Part shown: positions 42,610 to 51,910 of the stretch, piece by piece
How positions within the stretch are numbered: the stretch's first letter is position 1
How the letters are laid out: every line of letters starts with the position of its first letter
Notes under the pieces: model-generated
Databases searched by the model: none
Seen by the model: only the letters and a program-made list of their open reading frames with translations
What the model was told of the DNA's origin: nothing
Source: Maricaulis sp.
GTDB taxonomy: Bacteria; Pseudomonadota; Alphaproteobacteria; Caulobacterales; Maricaulaceae
Assembly: GCF_017642925.1 (NCBI RefSeq)
Contig: NZ_JAEPOL010000012.1
Location: forward strand, 1 to 64,000
Reading direction: 5' to 3'
Length of the DNA: 64,000 nt
Translations under genes and position numbers: made by a program

Positions 42610-44124
42610 ATGGCTGGATTGATGCAGAAGCTGGACATGCGCCAGGGCCAGTCCCTGGTGATGACGCCCCAGCTCCAACAAGCCATCAAGCTGTTGCAGC
42701 TCTCCAATATCGAGCTGGCCGAGTTCGTCGAAGGCGAACTGGAACGCAATCCGCTGCTCGAACGCGACGAAAGCGAAAGCTCGACCGAATCGCTGCGCCA
42801 GGAAGGCGAAGGCGAGCCGCGCGAGCTGGAATTGTCGTCCCCGTCTGCCGATGCCAATGATTCCATCGATGCCGATTCGGACGTCATCCATGGCGATGAC
42901 TCGAAGTCCGACCTGTCCGGTGTCGACAGCACGGGCAGCACCGGCGATGCGCTGGGTGCCGGCAACTGGTCTCCCACGGGCAGCAGCGGCGGCGGTGCGC
43001 CCGGCGAAGACTATGACGCGATTGCCAATTCCTCGCGCGAACTGTCCCTGTCCGAACATCTGCACGCCCAGCTGGCGACGGCGACCGCGGATCCGGTGAA
43101 CAAGCTGATCGGTGCCCACCTCATCGATCTGGCCGATGATGACGGCTATATGCGCGCCGATCTCGACGAGATCGCCGAACAGCTCGGTGTCGAGCGCGCG
43201 CGGATCGAGTCGGTCCTCGAACTGACCCAGGGCTTCGACCCGGTGGGTGTGATGGCCCGCGACCTGACCGAATGCCTCGCCCTGCAGCTGAAGGACAAGA
43301 ACCGGCTCGATCCGGCCATGGCGACGCTGCTGGACAATCTCGAGCGCCTGGCCAAGCACGATTATGCCGCCCTGAAATCCCTGTGCGGCGTCGACAATGA
43401 GGACCTGGACGAGATGATCGCGGAGATCCGCGACCTTACGCCCAAGCCGGGCTTGGCCTTCTCGTCGGACACGACCCGCGCCGTCGAACCGGACGTGTTC
43501 ATCCGCCAGTCGCCGGACGGCAGCTGGCAGGTCGAGCTGAACTCCGACACCCTGCCGCGCGTCCTGGTGAATAACCGCTATTATAACGAGATCACGGCCG
43601 TCGCCCGCTCGGAAGCCGACAAGACCTTCATCACCGAGTGCTCGCAAAATGCCAGCTGGCTGGTGAAGAGCCTCGACCAGCGCGCCCGCACCATCCTCAA
43701 GGTCGCCAGCGAGATCGTGCGCCAGCAGGACATGTTCCTGGCCCACGGCGTCGCCTATCTGCGTCCGCTGAACCTGAAGACGGTGGCCGATGCGATCGGC
43801 ATGCACGAGTCGACCGTCAGCCGCGTCACCTCGAACAAGTATGTCGCCACACCGCGCGGCATGTTCGAGATGAAGTATTTCTTCACCTCCGCCATCCCGT
43901 CTGCAGGCGGCGGGGACGCCCACTCGGCCGAAGCCGTCCGTTTCCGGATCAAGACCATGATCAACCAGGAAACCGCCGAAGACGTATTATCTGATGATAA
44001 GCTCGTCGAACATTTGCGTGACGAAGGGATTGAAATCGCACGCCGGACTGTGGCCAAATACCGGGAGGCGCTCAACATCCCCTCCTCGGTCCAGCGTCGT
44101 CGAATTTTGAAACGTGCTGGCTAG
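42610..44124 (+). CDS. rpoN: RNA polymerase sigma-54 factor
   Basis: A 504-residue sigma-54. Region I is Gln/Leu-rich (LVMTPQLQQAIKLLQLSNIE), region II is an acidic Ser/Gly linker (~55-145, loose and low complexity), then the core-binding domain, the helix-turn-helix (TVADAIGMHESTVSRVTSNK) and the C-terminal RpoN box ARRTVAKYRE that reads the -24 element. It recruits polymerase to promoters needing enhancer-binding ATPases. In Caulobacter relatives it controls flagellar, stalk and nitrogen genes. It follows lptB after 37 bases, the usual order. Confidence 0.98.
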   Translation: MAGLMQKLDMRQGQSLVMTPQLQQAIKLLQLSNIELAEFVEGELERNPLLERDESESSTESLRQEGEGEPRELELSSPSADANDSIDADSDVIHGDDSKSDLSGVDSTGSTGDALGAGNWSPTGSSGGGAPGEDYDAIANSSRELSLSEHLHAQLATATADPVNKLIGAHLIDLADDDGYMRADLDEIAEQLGVERARIESVLELTQGFDPVGVMARDLTECLALQLKDKNRLDPAMATLLDNLERLAKHDYAALKSLCGVDNEDLDEMIAEIRDLTPKPGLAFSSDTTRAVEPDVFIRQSPDGSWQVELNSDTLPRVLVNNRYYNEITAVARSEADKTFITECSQNASWLVKSLDQRARTILKVASEIVRQQDMFLAHGVAYLRPLNLKTVADAIGMHESTVSRVTSNKYVATPRGMFEMKYFFTSAIPSAGGGDAHSAEAVRFRIKTMINQETAEDVLSDDKLVEHLRDEGIEIARRTVAKYREALNIPSSVQRRRILKRAG

Positions 44125-44202
44125 GGAAGGCCTGAACAAGCGCCCCGGCGGACCCCCGTCCGCCGCAGTCGCGGTTCGTCGGCTGACCGGAGCACACACG
44201 CA

Positions 44203-44232
44203 TTGACTCCCGGCCCACCCCGCGACTAGGTT
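44203..44232 (+). promoter_or_regulatory. Candidate sigma-70 promoter for hpf-ptsN
   Basis: TTGACT (44203-44208) and TAGGTT (44227-44232) are separated by 18 bases, about 80 bases upstream of hpf, in the 186-base gap after rpoN. Moderate match. Confidence 0.45.
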
Positions 44233-44310
44233 CCGCCCGCTTTCCGGGGAGGGGCGGCACCGTGATGTCAACGCCTCACGTGCTGGTGTATGGCCAGCGG
44301 GAAGGAGCGC

Positions 44311-44940
44311 ATGCAAATACAGGTGGTCAGCAAGGGTATCGACGTCAGCGACGCGCTGCGGGAACAGATCCTGTCGCGGGTTGAAGACGGCGTATCCAAA
44401 TACTTCAATCGTCCGGGCGAAGCCTATGTATCGATCTCGCGCGAAGGCATCGGCTTTCGCGTCGACTGCTCGGTGCATCTGCCCTCGGGCGCCATGCTGC
44501 AGGCTCACGGCGAAGCCGACGACGCCTACAAGGCAGCGGAAAACACGATGGAGCGTCTGGAGAAGCGCCTCCGCCGCTACAAGCGGAAACTGAAGAACCA
44601 CCACAATGCGAACAAGGCCGAACTGCCGGCCGAGTCGCTTCAGATTGTCGTGCTCAAGGGCAGTCCCGATACCTGGAATGACGATGATTTCGATGATGAC
44701 GAGGATCACGGCGCGCCTGCAAACGGTGCACCGGAGCCGATCGTGATTGCCGAGCGGCCGGGCGAAGTGCGTACGCTGACGGTCGGCATGGCCTCGCTGG
44801 AACTGGATGCGGCGGACTCGCCCTTCCTGATGTTCCGCAATGCGGCCAATGGCGGTCTGAACATCGTGTATCGCCGCCCTGACGGGCATATCGGCTGGGT
44901 CGACCCCTCCCGAGTTGACCGACCGGAGCCGGCCGAGTAG
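44311..44940 (+). CDS. hpf: Ribosome hibernation promoting factor, long form
   Basis: A 209-residue protein. The N-terminal YfiA/HPF domain (MQIQVVSKGIDVSDALREQI to YKRKLKNHHN, ~1-105) binds the 30S decoding region and blocks translation. An acidic linker follows (NDDDFDDDED). The C-terminal domain (~135-195, RTLTVGMASLELDAADSPFL) dimerises so that 70S ribosomes pair into inactive 100S particles. AAGGAG precedes the start closely (3 bases), which may limit translation. Standard position between rpoN and ptsN. Confidence 0.95.
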   Translation: MQIQVVSKGIDVSDALREQILSRVEDGVSKYFNRPGEAYVSISREGIGFRVDCSVHLPSGAMLQAHGEADDAYKAAENTMERLEKRLRRYKRKLKNHHNANKAELPAESLQIVVLKGSPDTWNDDDFDDDEDHGAPANGAPEPIVIAERPGEVRTLTVGMASLELDAADSPFLMFRNAANGGLNIVYRRPDGHIGWVDPSRVDRPEPAE

Positions 44941-44968
44941 CAACCGGCCCAGCAACGAGAAGCGAAGC

Positions 44969-45433
44969 ATGGCGTTAGCTGATTTGATCCCCAGCGGGGG
45001 GGTGCATGTCGATCTGGGTGCGTCCAGCCGGAAACAGGCCCTGCAGGCCATGTCCGAGCTGGCGGCTGACCTGACCGGTCAGCCGGCCCGCGCGATTTTC
45101 GACGCGGTCCTCCAGCGCGAACGGCTCGGCTCGACCGGTGTCGGCCAGGGCGTTGCGATTCCGCACGCCCGTCTGGCCGGCATTGATTCCGTGGTCGGCA
45201 TCTTCGCGCGCCTGCGGACGCCGGTCGATTTCGAGTCGATCGACGGCCGCCCTGCCGATCTCATCTTCATGCTGATCGCGCCGGAAGAAGCCGGCGCGGA
45301 ACACCTCAAGGCCCTGGCCCGGGTTTCCCGGCTCCTGCGCCGCGAGGATGTGCGTCAGCGGCTTCGCGCCGCGCCCGACAGCGAGGCGATCCATGCCGTT
45401 CTCGCTGGCGAGCCGGCGACAGACGCAGCCTGA
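44969..45433 (+). CDS. ptsN: Nitrogen-regulatory PTS enzyme IIA
   Basis: A 154-residue EIIA-Ntr protein. The phosphorylated histidine lies in QGVAIPHARL (~70). It takes phosphate from the PTS-Ntr chain (PtsP-NPr) and by its phosphorylation state tunes nitrogen, potassium and stress responses; in Caulobacter it feeds into stringent response control. It lies 28 bases after hpf. Confidence 0.96.
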   Translation: MALADLIPSGGVHVDLGASSRKQALQAMSELAADLTGQPARAIFDAVLQRERLGSTGVGQGVAIPHARLAGIDSVVGIFARLRTPVDFESIDGRPADLIFMLIAPEEAGAEHLKALARVSRLLRREDVRQRLRAAPDSEAIHAVLAGEPATDAA

Positions 45434-45556
45434 TAACCGGCCTGGACGGAGTTCGCCTCGTCCGGGCCGTCAGGCTTTTTGTCACAGCCCGTTTGGACGT
45501 CAGACAAGCCAGCCCGATCACGCTATCATGCGAGCCGCCACGCTGCGGAGATCGCC

Positions 45557-46183
45557 ATGAGAGCCGAGATCGACGACCTGATTGCCAGAATTCGCACGCT
45601 TGAAACGGAGCTGGAGGACCGGCTCGCCGAACGGCGTCGCGCCTTCGGGTACCGCATGCGCCAGGGGCGGATCGTGATTTCGCGCCGCGTGCGCAAGCGG
45701 CAGCAGGCACTGAAGATCGGACTGCACCGCTATCTCTTTGCCTCGGGCGTCATGGCCGTGCTCACGGCGCCCTTCATCTACGCCGTCGTCCTGCCGATTA
45801 CGGCGCTCGACGCCTTTGCCAGCCTGTACCAGTCCATCTGCTTCAGGGTTTACGGCCTCGCCCGTGTCCGCCGGCGCGACTATGTCGTCTTCGACCGGCA
45901 CAAGCTGCCCTACCTCAATGTGATCCAGAAGCTGAACTGCCTCTACTGTGCCTACGCCAACGGCGTGCTGGCCTATGTGGCGGAAATCGCGTCACGGACC
46001 GAACAGTACTGGTGCCCCATCAAACATGCCGCACGGGTGGCGGGGACCCACCGGCGCTATGACGGTTTTCTCGAATACGGCGATGTCGCCGACTATCCCG
46101 AAGGGCTGGAAGGCCAGCGGCAGCAGCTCAAACAGGAACTCGAGGCCGGAAACGCAAAAACCCCGCCGGAGGGCGGGGTTTGA
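45557..46183 (+). CDS. Conserved-looking membrane-associated protein of unknown function
   Basis: A 208-residue protein: an N-terminal coiled coil (RAEIDDLIARIRTLETELED), a very basic stretch (RQGRIVISRRVRKRQQ), two hydrophobic segments (~62-98, FASGVMAVLTAPFIYAVVLP), then a C-terminal domain with LNCLYCAYANG and YWCPIKHA. These cysteines (C-x2-C and C-x2-KH) may bind metal or heme. I have no name for the family. GGAG is seven bases before the start. A strong hairpin overlaps its last codons (46161-46178). Confidence 0.7.
   Translation: MRAEIDDLIARIRTLETELEDRLAERRRAFGYRMRQGRIVISRRVRKRQQALKIGLHRYLFASGVMAVLTAPFIYAVVLPITALDAFASLYQSICFRVYGLARVRRRDYVVFDRHKLPYLNVIQKLNCLYCAYANGVLAYVAEIASRTEQYWCPIKHAARVAGTHRRYDGFLEYGDVADYPEGLEGQRQQLKQELEAGNAKTPPEGGV
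46156..46182. terminator. Terminator overlapping the end of the 45557 gene
   Basis: Stem CCCCGCC (46161-46167)/GGCGGGG (46172-46178). The plus side has only three T, but the minus side has five T (A-run 46156-46160), so it may chiefly stop transcription coming from tRNA-Ala on the minus strand. Confidence 0.6.
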
Positions 46184-46273
46184 TGGTGCTAGGACTTTTC
46201 CTCTAGCCTCCTACGCCAAGGCTTCGGCGTGGCATCCTTCGCTCGAGGAAACTGCGCGGCTTGCCTAGCCGAA

Positions 46274-46292
46274 CCCCGGATCAAGTCCGGGG
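46274..46292. repeat. REP-like palindrome
   Basis: CCCCGGATCAAGTCCGGGG is a near-perfect hairpin of a kind common in alphaproteobacterial intergenic DNA, inside the gene-free stretch 46184-46421. Confidence 0.6.
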
Positions 46293-46421
46293 GAGCGAAG
46301 GATGGTGGAGCTGGACGACCAGGTACGAACCCGCAGGGTTCGCAAGCGCGACCGCGCGCCGGCCGGTCAGGCCGCCCCATCGGAGGCGTCCGCGAAGCGG
46401 ACTGCCGTGAGATCAGGAGGG

Positions 46422-46497
<76 letters not shown>

Positions 46498-46537
46498 TTA
46501 TCCCGTCCGCCGGATTGGGTCCCGGCGAGGAGCGCGG

Positions 46538-46566
46538 AAACTAGTCCCGGTTTTCCCCGGGATCAA
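46538..46566 (-). promoter_or_regulatory. Candidate promoter of tRNA-Ala
   Basis: On the minus strand TTGATC (46561-46566) and TAGTTT (46538-46543) are exactly 17 bases apart, about 40 bases before the mature tRNA. Confidence 0.5.
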
Positions 46567-46604
46567 GCCTCTTGTGCGCGTCAAATGCAGATGACCGGAA
46601 CGAC

Positions 46605-47051
46605 CTAGATATCCTCTTCATCCTCGATCGAGAAGCCGGCGAAATCCTCGTCGTCTTCGTCGTCGATCAGGACCTTGGTCGAGTCATCGTCATCATCATC
46701 GTCGCTGACATCGTCATCGTCGAAATCGTCCGGCAGATCGTCGCTGAGGCCGGAACCGTTCTCGTCGTCATCATCGTCGTCATCATCAGGGATGCGATCG
46801 GCTTCGGCGTCGACTTCCGGCGTGTCGTCGTCCTCGTCGCCATAACCGTCATCATCGGCAGGCGCCTTCTTGACCGGCGTCTCGTCGTCTTCCGGCTCCG
46901 GGGCCGGCGCTGACTTCAGACGCGGATCCTCGAGTTCGGGATCGAACTCGGTCTCGCACTTCGGACAACGGGCCGGCCGGCGGCCCAGATCGTAGAATTT
47001 GGCGCCGCAGCTCGGGCAGGCGCGCTTACTTCCCAGTTCTGGCTTGGCCAT
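46605..47051 (-). CDS. FYDLN-acid domain protein (TIGR02300 type)
   Basis: A 148-residue protein. The N-terminal zinc ribbon is CPSCGAKFYDLGRRPARCPKC (two CxxC pairs, residues ~12-32), with the FYDLG sequence that names the family. The rest is an extremely acidic tail dominated by Asp and Glu (DDDDDDDDEN, DDDDVSDDDDDDD). The function is unknown; such proteins are widespread in alphaproteobacteria next to aroA, which is true here (divergent). It may bind basic proteins or calcium. Confidence 0.9.
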   Translation of the reverse strand: MAKPELGSKRACPSCGAKFYDLGRRPARCPKCETEFDPELEDPRLKSAPAPEPEDDETPVKKAPADDDGYGDEDDDTPEVDAEADRIPDDDDDDDDENGSGLSDDLPDDFDDDDVSDDDDDDDSTKVLIDDEDDEDFAGFSIEDEEDI

Positions 47052-47162
47052 GACTTCCCTTCACAACCAGATTCGAATTTCGGCCGGACCCGTTGCCACG
47101 ATCATCGCGCTCTGTCAAAACCTGATCGCCGTCTTGTCACCTCAAACCCAGTTTTTCCTTTC

Positions 47163-48503
47163 ATGAGCGAAATTCCGTCCCGTCGAAGCGGGCCTTTTGC
47201 GGCCTTGCCGGCCAAAGCGCTGTCCGGCCGCCTGAAGGCTCCCGGCGACAAATCCGTATCGCATCGCGCGCTGATCCTCGGCGCCCTCGCCCGCGGCGAA
47301 ACCCGGATCACCGGGCTTCTCGAGAGCGAAGATGTGCTGAACACGGCAAAAGCCATGGCCGCGCTCGGCGCCGGTGTCGAGCGAACGGGCCCGGGCGCCT
47401 GGACCGTGCTGGGCACCAGCGGCCGCTTTGCGACGCCCGACGCACCGCTCGATTTCGGCAATTCCGGCACCGGGGTCCGCCTGGTGATGGGGGCGGTCGC
47501 GGGCCGTGGCGTGGCCGCGGAGTTTATCGGCGATGAAAGCCTGTCCTCGCGCCCGATGCGCCGGGTGACCGATCCGCTGGAAACCATGGGCGCCCTGTTC
47601 GAGACCAGTGACGGCCGGCTGCCGGCTCGTCTTTCGCCCAGCAAGCTGCGCGGTATCGACTACACGCCGCCGGTCGCTTCCGCGCAGGTAAAGTCGGCGA
47701 TCCTGCTGGCCGGGTTGAGCGCTGACGGTGAAACCCGCGTACACGAGCCGCAGATCACGCGGGACCATACGGAAACCATGCTCGCCGCCTTTGGCGCTTC
47801 GATCGACGTACAGCGCGACGGCCCGGCCTCCACCATCCGCCTTGCCGGCCCGCAGGCGCTGACCGCCTGCGATGTCGATGTCCCCGGCGACCCGTCCTCC
47901 TCGGCCTTCGCGATCGTGGCAGCGCTGATCACGCCGGGCTCGGAGGTCACGCTGACCGGCGTGATGGACAATCCCGCGCGCACGGGCCTGATCGAGACGC
48001 TGCGCGAGATGGGAGCCGAGCTGACGGTCGAGCCGGGTCCCGACATGGCCGGCGAGCGGACAATGACGATCACGGCACGCACCAGCGCGCTGCGCGGTAT
48101 CGAGGTCCCGGCCGAACGGGCACCGGCCATGATCGACGAATACCCGATCCTCGCCGTCGCCGCCGCCTTTGCCGAAGGCACGACCTTCATGCCCGGCCTG
48201 GCCGAGCTGCGCGCCAAGGAAAGCGACCGCCTCGAAGGAACGGCAGAGCTGTTGCGTGCCAGCGGAGTCCACGTCGAGACGGGTGAGGACAGCCTGACCG
48301 TCCATGGCGCAGGCCTGGGCGGCGTGAAGGGCGGCGGTCGCACGGTCACGCATCACGATCACCGCCTGGCGATGAGCGGGCTGGTGCTCGGCCTGGCCTC
48401 GCGCGAGGGCGCGTCGGTCGACGATGTCGCCATGATCGCCACGAGCTATCCCGATTTCTTTGCGCACATGGCCGAGCTGGGCGTGCAGCTGGAGCCGGCG
48501 TGA
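47163..48503 (+). CDS. aroA: 3-phosphoshikimate 1-carboxyvinyltransferase
   Basis: A 446-residue EPSP synthase, joining phosphoenolpyruvate to shikimate-3-phosphate on the way to chorismate and aromatic amino acids. Motifs are [14 protein letters not shown] (~25), [15 protein letters not shown] (~96-110), [40 protein letters not shown] and LRAKESDR. Overall wording matches the alphaproteobacterial class II enzymes. The position that is alanine in the glyphosate-insensitive CP4 enzyme is glycine here (G102). No strong ribosome binding site. It is the first gene of aroA-cmk-rpsA. Confidence 0.97.
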   Translation: MSEIPSRRSGPFAALPAKALSGRLKAPGDKSVSHRALILGALARGETRITGLLESEDVLNTAKAMAALGAGVERTGPGAWTVLGTSGRFATPDAPLDFGNSGTGVRLVMGAVAGRGVAAEFIGDESLSSRPMRRVTDPLETMGALFETSDGRLPARLSPSKLRGIDYTPPVASAQVKSAILLAGLSADGETRVHEPQITRDHTETMLAAFGASIDVQRDGPASTIRLAGPQALTACDVDVPGDPSSSAFAIVAALITPGSEVTLTGVMDNPARTGLIETLREMGAELTVEPGPDMAGERTMTITARTSALRGIEVPAERAPAMIDEYPILAVAAAFAEGTTFMPGLAELRAKESDRLEGTAELLRASGVHVETGEDSLTVHGAGLGGVKGGGRTVTHHDHRLAMSGLVLGLASREGASVDDVAMIATSYPDFFAHMAELGVQLEPA

Positions 48504-48504
48504 C

Positions 48505-49131
48505 ATGATCATCGCCGTCGACGGACCACTCGCCTCGGGCAAGGGCACGATCGCCAGGGCGCTGGCCGATCATTTCGGCCTGCCGCATCTGGACACGGGC
48601 TCGCTCTACCGGGCGACGGGTCTGGCCGTCATCGAGGCCGGGATCGACCCGGAAGACGCCGAAGCCTGCGCCCGGCTGGCCGCACAGCTCGACCTGGCCG
48701 CAATCGACGAGGACCGGATCCGCACGGCCGAGGCCGGCTCGATGGCGTCCCGCGTGGCGGCCATTCCGCAAGTGCGCGAGGCGCTGTTCGACCTGCAGCG
48801 CGCCTTTGCGACACAGCCGGGCGGGGCGATCCTGGACGGCCGCGATATCGGTACGGTGATCTGTCCGGATGCCGAGGTGAAGCTCTTCGTGACGGCCGAT
48901 GCCGAGACCCGCGCCCGCCGCCGCTGGGAGGAATTGCGGGCCAAGGGCGAGACGCTGAATTTCGAGACGATGCTCGAACAGACGCGCGAGCGCGACGCCC
49001 GCGATGCCGAGCGCACCGACGCACCGATGAAGCCCGCCGACGACGCGACCTTGCTTGATACGTCTTCCTTGAGTATAGACGCGGCCGTTGCAACAGCGAT
49101 CCGTATTGTGGAAAAGCGCCAAAAGGCGTGA
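48505..49131 (+). CDS. cmk: Cytidylate kinase
   Basis: A 208-residue kinase making CDP and dCDP from CMP and dCMP. P-loop [14 protein letters not shown] (~7-20), then [14 protein letters not shown], the CMP-binding [20 protein letters not shown] and the lid [14 protein letters not shown]. It starts two bases after the aroA stop (TGAC-ATG), with GGAG upstream inside aroA, so it is translationally coupled. Confidence 0.97.
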   Translation: MIIAVDGPLASGKGTIARALADHFGLPHLDTGSLYRATGLAVIEAGIDPEDAEACARLAAQLDLAAIDEDRIRTAEAGSMASRVAAIPQVREALFDLQRAFATQPGGAILDGRDIGTVICPDAEVKLFVTADAETRARRRWEELRAKGETLNFETMLEQTRERDARDAERTDAPMKPADDATLLDTSSLSIDAAVATAIRIVEKRQKA

Positions 49132-49311
49132 CGCTTCCACCGCTAGCGCAACGAAATAGCCGGGTGTTCCAGACGCGATTTCCGTGACGACGATCGTTGT
49201 GGCGGTCCGGACTGGCGCCCTTTTGTACAACGTCCAACCGGCCGGAAACGGCCAAGCGGCGACAGGACAGACAGACACAATACTGTCGCTGCATCGGAGC
49301 AACCCTTTAAC
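49132..49311 (+). promoter_or_regulatory. rpsA leader region
   Basis: 180 bases between cmk and rpsA. It contains a GAAA-tetraloop hairpin, GGCCG-GAAA-CGGCC (49240-49253), and no Shine-Dalgarno sequence near the rpsA ATG. S1 mRNAs in other bacteria lack a strong ribosome binding site and are repressed by free S1, so a similar leader control is plausible. Confidence 0.35.
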
Positions 49312-51018
49312 ATGTCTACAGAATCTCTCACCCCGACGACCGACGATTTCGCCGCAATGCTTGAGGCGAGCCTCGCCGGCCGCGATCTCGCGGAAGGCCA
49401 GGTCGTCAAAGGTACCGTGACCGCGATTGAAAACGATTTCGTGGTGGTCGATGTCGGCCTGAAGACCGAAGGCCGTATCCCGCTGCGCGAATTCACGGGC
49501 CCGGGCTCGGAAGCCCCCAAAGCGGGTGACGAAGTCGAAGTTTACCTCGAGCGCATCGAGAACGCGCTCGGCGATGCCATTCTGTCGCGCGACAAAGCCC
49601 GCCGCGAAGAAAGCTGGGATCGTCTCGAGAAGTCCTTCGACAAGAAGGAACCGGTCAACGGCGCCATTGTCGGCCGCGTCAAGGGCGGCTTCACCGTCGA
49701 TCTGGGCGGCGCTTCGGCCTTCCTGCCGGGCTCGCAGGTGGATATCCGCCCCGTGCGCGATGTCGGCCCGCTGATGAACCAGGAACAGCCGTTCGCGATC
49801 CTGAAGATGGACCGTCCGCGCGGCAATATCGTGGTCTCGCGCCGCGCCGTGCTGGAAGAAAGCCGTGCCGAACAGCGCGCCGAACTCGTCGGCCAGCTGG
49901 CCGAGGGCGAAGCCCGCGACGGCGTGGTCAAGAACATCACCGATTATGGTGCGTTCGTTGACCTGGGCGGTATCGACGGCCTGCTGCACGTCACCGACAT
50001 GTCCTGGAGCCGCGTCGGCCATCCGTCCGAAGTGGTGGAAGTCGGTCAGACCGTCAAAGTCCAGATCATCAAGATCAACAAGGAAACCCAGCGCATCTCG
50101 CTCGGCATGAAGCAGCTGATGTCCGACCCGTGGGAAGGCGTTGCCGCCAAATACCCGGTCGGTGCCGTCTTCGAGGGCCGCGTCACGAATATCGCCGAAT
50201 ACGGTGCCTTCGTGGAGCTGGAAGAGGGCGTCGAAGGCCTCGTCCACGTGTCCGAGATGTCCTGGACCAAGAAGAACGTCCATCCGGGCAAGATCCTGTC
50301 CACCTCGCAAGAGGTCCAGGTCATGGTGCTCGACGTGGACGCCGAGAAGCGCCGCATCTCCCTGGGCGTGAAGCAGACCCAGCGCAATCCGTGGGAAGTC
50401 TTCGCGGAAACGCACCCGTCCGGCACGGCCATCAAGGGCGAGATCAAGAACATCACCGAATTCGGTCTGTTCGTCGGTCTGGAAGGCGACATCGACGGCA
50501 TGGTGCACCTGTCGGACATCTCCTGGGAGCAGTCCGGCGAGCAAGCCATCGAGAGCTTCAAGAAGGGCGATGTCGTCGAAGCCAAGGTGCTCGACGTCGA
50601 CGTCGAGAAGGAGCGCGTCTCCCTGGGCATCAAACAGCTCGGCGGCGACCCGATGGACTCGTCCGGCGTGTCCCGCGGCGACACCGTGACCTGCACGGTC
50701 ACCGAAATCACCTCGGGTGGTATCGAAGTGTCCTTCGGCGACGACGGCTCGATGAAGTCCTTCATCCGCAAGTCCGACCTGTCCCGCGATCGTGCGGAAC
50801 AGCGTCCGGAACGCTTCGCGGTCGGTGACAAGGTCGATGCCCGCATCACCAACATCGACAAGGCCTCGCGCCGCATCTCCCTGTCCATCAAGGCGCTGGA
50901 GATCTCCGAAGAGCGTGAAGCCGTCGAACAGTACGGTTCCTCTGACGCCGGCGCTTCGCTCGGCGACATTCTCGGCGCCGCGCTGCGCGAGAAAGAGGGC
51001 GAGAAGGGCGACAACTAG
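49312..51018 (+). CDS. rpsA: 30S ribosomal protein S1
   Basis: A 568-residue protein of six S1 (OB-fold) domains. Copies are easily seen as VVKNITDYGAFVDLGGIDGL, VTNIAEYGAFVELEEGVEGL and IKNITEFGLFVGLEGDIDGM, with the two divergent N-terminal ribosome-binding domains before them. S1 holds mRNA on the 30S subunit. There is no clear ribosome binding site, as is usual for rpsA. Strong terminator after the stop. Confidence 0.98.
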   Translation: MSTESLTPTTDDFAAMLEASLAGRDLAEGQVVKGTVTAIENDFVVVDVGLKTEGRIPLREFTGPGSEAPKAGDEVEVYLERIENALGDAILSRDKARREESWDRLEKSFDKKEPVNGAIVGRVKGGFTVDLGGASAFLPGSQVDIRPVRDVGPLMNQEQPFAILKMDRPRGNIVVSRRAVLEESRAEQRAELVGQLAEGEARDGVVKNITDYGAFVDLGGIDGLLHVTDMSWSRVGHPSEVVEVGQTVKVQIIKINKETQRISLGMKQLMSDPWEGVAAKYPVGAVFEGRVTNIAEYGAFVELEEGVEGLVHVSEMSWTKKNVHPGKILSTSQEVQVMVLDVDAEKRRISLGVKQTQRNPWEVFAETHPSGTAIKGEIKNITEFGLFVGLEGDIDGMVHLSDISWEQSGEQAIESFKKGDVVEAKVLDVDVEKERVSLGIKQLGGDPMDSSGVSRGDTVTCTVTEITSGGIEVSFGDDGSMKSFIRKSDLSRDRAEQRPERFAVGDKVDARITNIDKASRRISLSIKALEISEEREAVEQYGSSDAGASLGDILGAALREKEGEKGDN

Positions 51019-51041
51019 TCGTCCTGATCCAACCAGAAAGA

Positions 51042-51074
51042 ACGGCCGGAGCCTCACGCTCCGGCCGTTTTTTT
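51042..51074 (+). terminator. Rho-independent terminator of rpsA
   Basis: Stem ACGGCCGGAGC/GCTCCGGCCGT followed by seven T, 24 bases past the rpsA stop. Confidence 0.93.
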
Positions 51075-51140
51075 GTGGCTGCGCATTGACGGCTGGGTCC
51101 GCAGGCGCAAGGATCGGATTTTCTGGTGCGGAGGTGCTCA

Positions 51141-51449
51141 ATGATCAAATCGGAATTGATCGACAAACTAGCCGAAGCCAATCCCCATCTTTACCACCGC
51201 GATGTGGAGCGGGTGGTCAACACGATCCTCGACGGGATCACGGACGCGCTCGCCGAGGGTGATCGCGTGGAGCTGCGTGGTTTCGGTGCGTTTTCGGTGC
51301 GGCACCGCCCGGCCCGCGTCGGTCGTAATCCGCGGACCGGCGAAAGCGTTGCCGTGAAGGAGAAGCACGTACCCTTCTTCAAGACCGGCAAGGAGCTGCG
51401 CGAGCGGGTGGATGCGTCCCGGGAGACCCATCCCGAACTCGCCGAATAA
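51141..51449 (+). CDS. ihfB: Integration host factor beta subunit
   Basis: A 102-residue HU/IHF DNA-bending protein: [20 protein letters not shown], then [26 protein letters not shown], the DNA-contacting beta-arm with the intercalating proline (NPRTGE), and [14 protein letters not shown]. With the alpha subunit it bends DNA at promoters, including sigma-54 promoters. GGAGGT is five bases before the start. It sits after rpsA as in most alphaproteobacteria. Confidence 0.96.
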   Translation: MIKSELIDKLAEANPHLYHRDVERVVNTILDGITDALAEGDRVELRGFGAFSVRHRPARVGRNPRTGESVAVKEKHVPFFKTGKELRERVDASRETHPELAE

Positions 51450-51471
51450 ACGACAATCCGATTGCATGAAC

Positions 51472-51502
51472 AAAGGGCCCGGCAGATTGCCGGGCCCTTT
51501 GT
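51472..51502 (+). terminator. Rho-independent terminator of ihfB
   Basis: Stem AAAGGGCCCGGC/GCCGGGCCCTTT with a small loop, 22 bases after the ihfB stop; symmetrical, so it can act on both strands. Confidence 0.85.
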
Positions 51503-51673
51503 CGTAGGCGGGAACTCTTCGGGGGAACGAAGCTTTTCGGGTCGGGAGGATTTGGCGGCGGGTCCGGTCTCCGGCATCCGGGCAGAACACCGGCCTTCGT
51601 CATCGGCATCACGAAAGTCCGGATCCCGCCGCCCCGGCCGGCAGCCCATCGGCATCGGGCCACCGGCAAGCCG

Positions 51674-51820
51674 TCAGATCTTGCGGTTCCAGTCCTCATG
51701 GCCGGACAGCCATTCAAAGCGGGGCACCAGCCAGCCGGTCCAGCTCATGCTGCGGCGTTCGTGCGTACTGCCCACAATCCGGGGCGGGGTGTGTTCAATC
51801 ATCAGTTCAGCGAGGGTCAT
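51674..51820 (-). CDS. Small 48-residue protein of unknown function
   Basis: A short gene on the minus strand, divergent from the LysR regulator. ATG at 51820 has GGAG (51827-51830) six bases upstream, and the frame ends at TGA 51674-51676. The product starts MTLAELMIEHTPPRIVGSTH, and its C-terminal half is rich in tryptophan and aromatics (MSWTGWLVPRFEWLSGHEDW), ending NRKI. Codon use is normal for this genome. Two more in-frame ATGs lie upstream (51826, 51835). I do not recognise it. Being divergent from a LysR gene, it may be that regulator's target. Confidence 0.55.
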   Translation of the reverse strand: MTLAELMIEHTPPRIVGSTHERRSMSWTGWLVPRFEWLSGHEDWNRKI

Positions 51821-51910
51821 GACCATCTCCGTCATAAGCGTGACCATGATTTAGGCACCCGCAACGCCCTTGACCAACGCGATTTTGATGGGCTTTGATA
51901 AGGTGAACTT

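Noticed and set aside
46311-46345. tRNA-Ala 3'-end remnant (TGGTGGAGC also occurs here)
   Set aside because: The match to the real tRNA end stops after nine bases; the following sequence is a different hairpin, so no att site or integrated element is supported.
48346-51141. Very long minus-strand open frame opposite cmk-rpsA
   Set aside because: Third-position G+C bias of cmk and the S1 repeats creates it; repeats in its translation are shadows of S1 domains.
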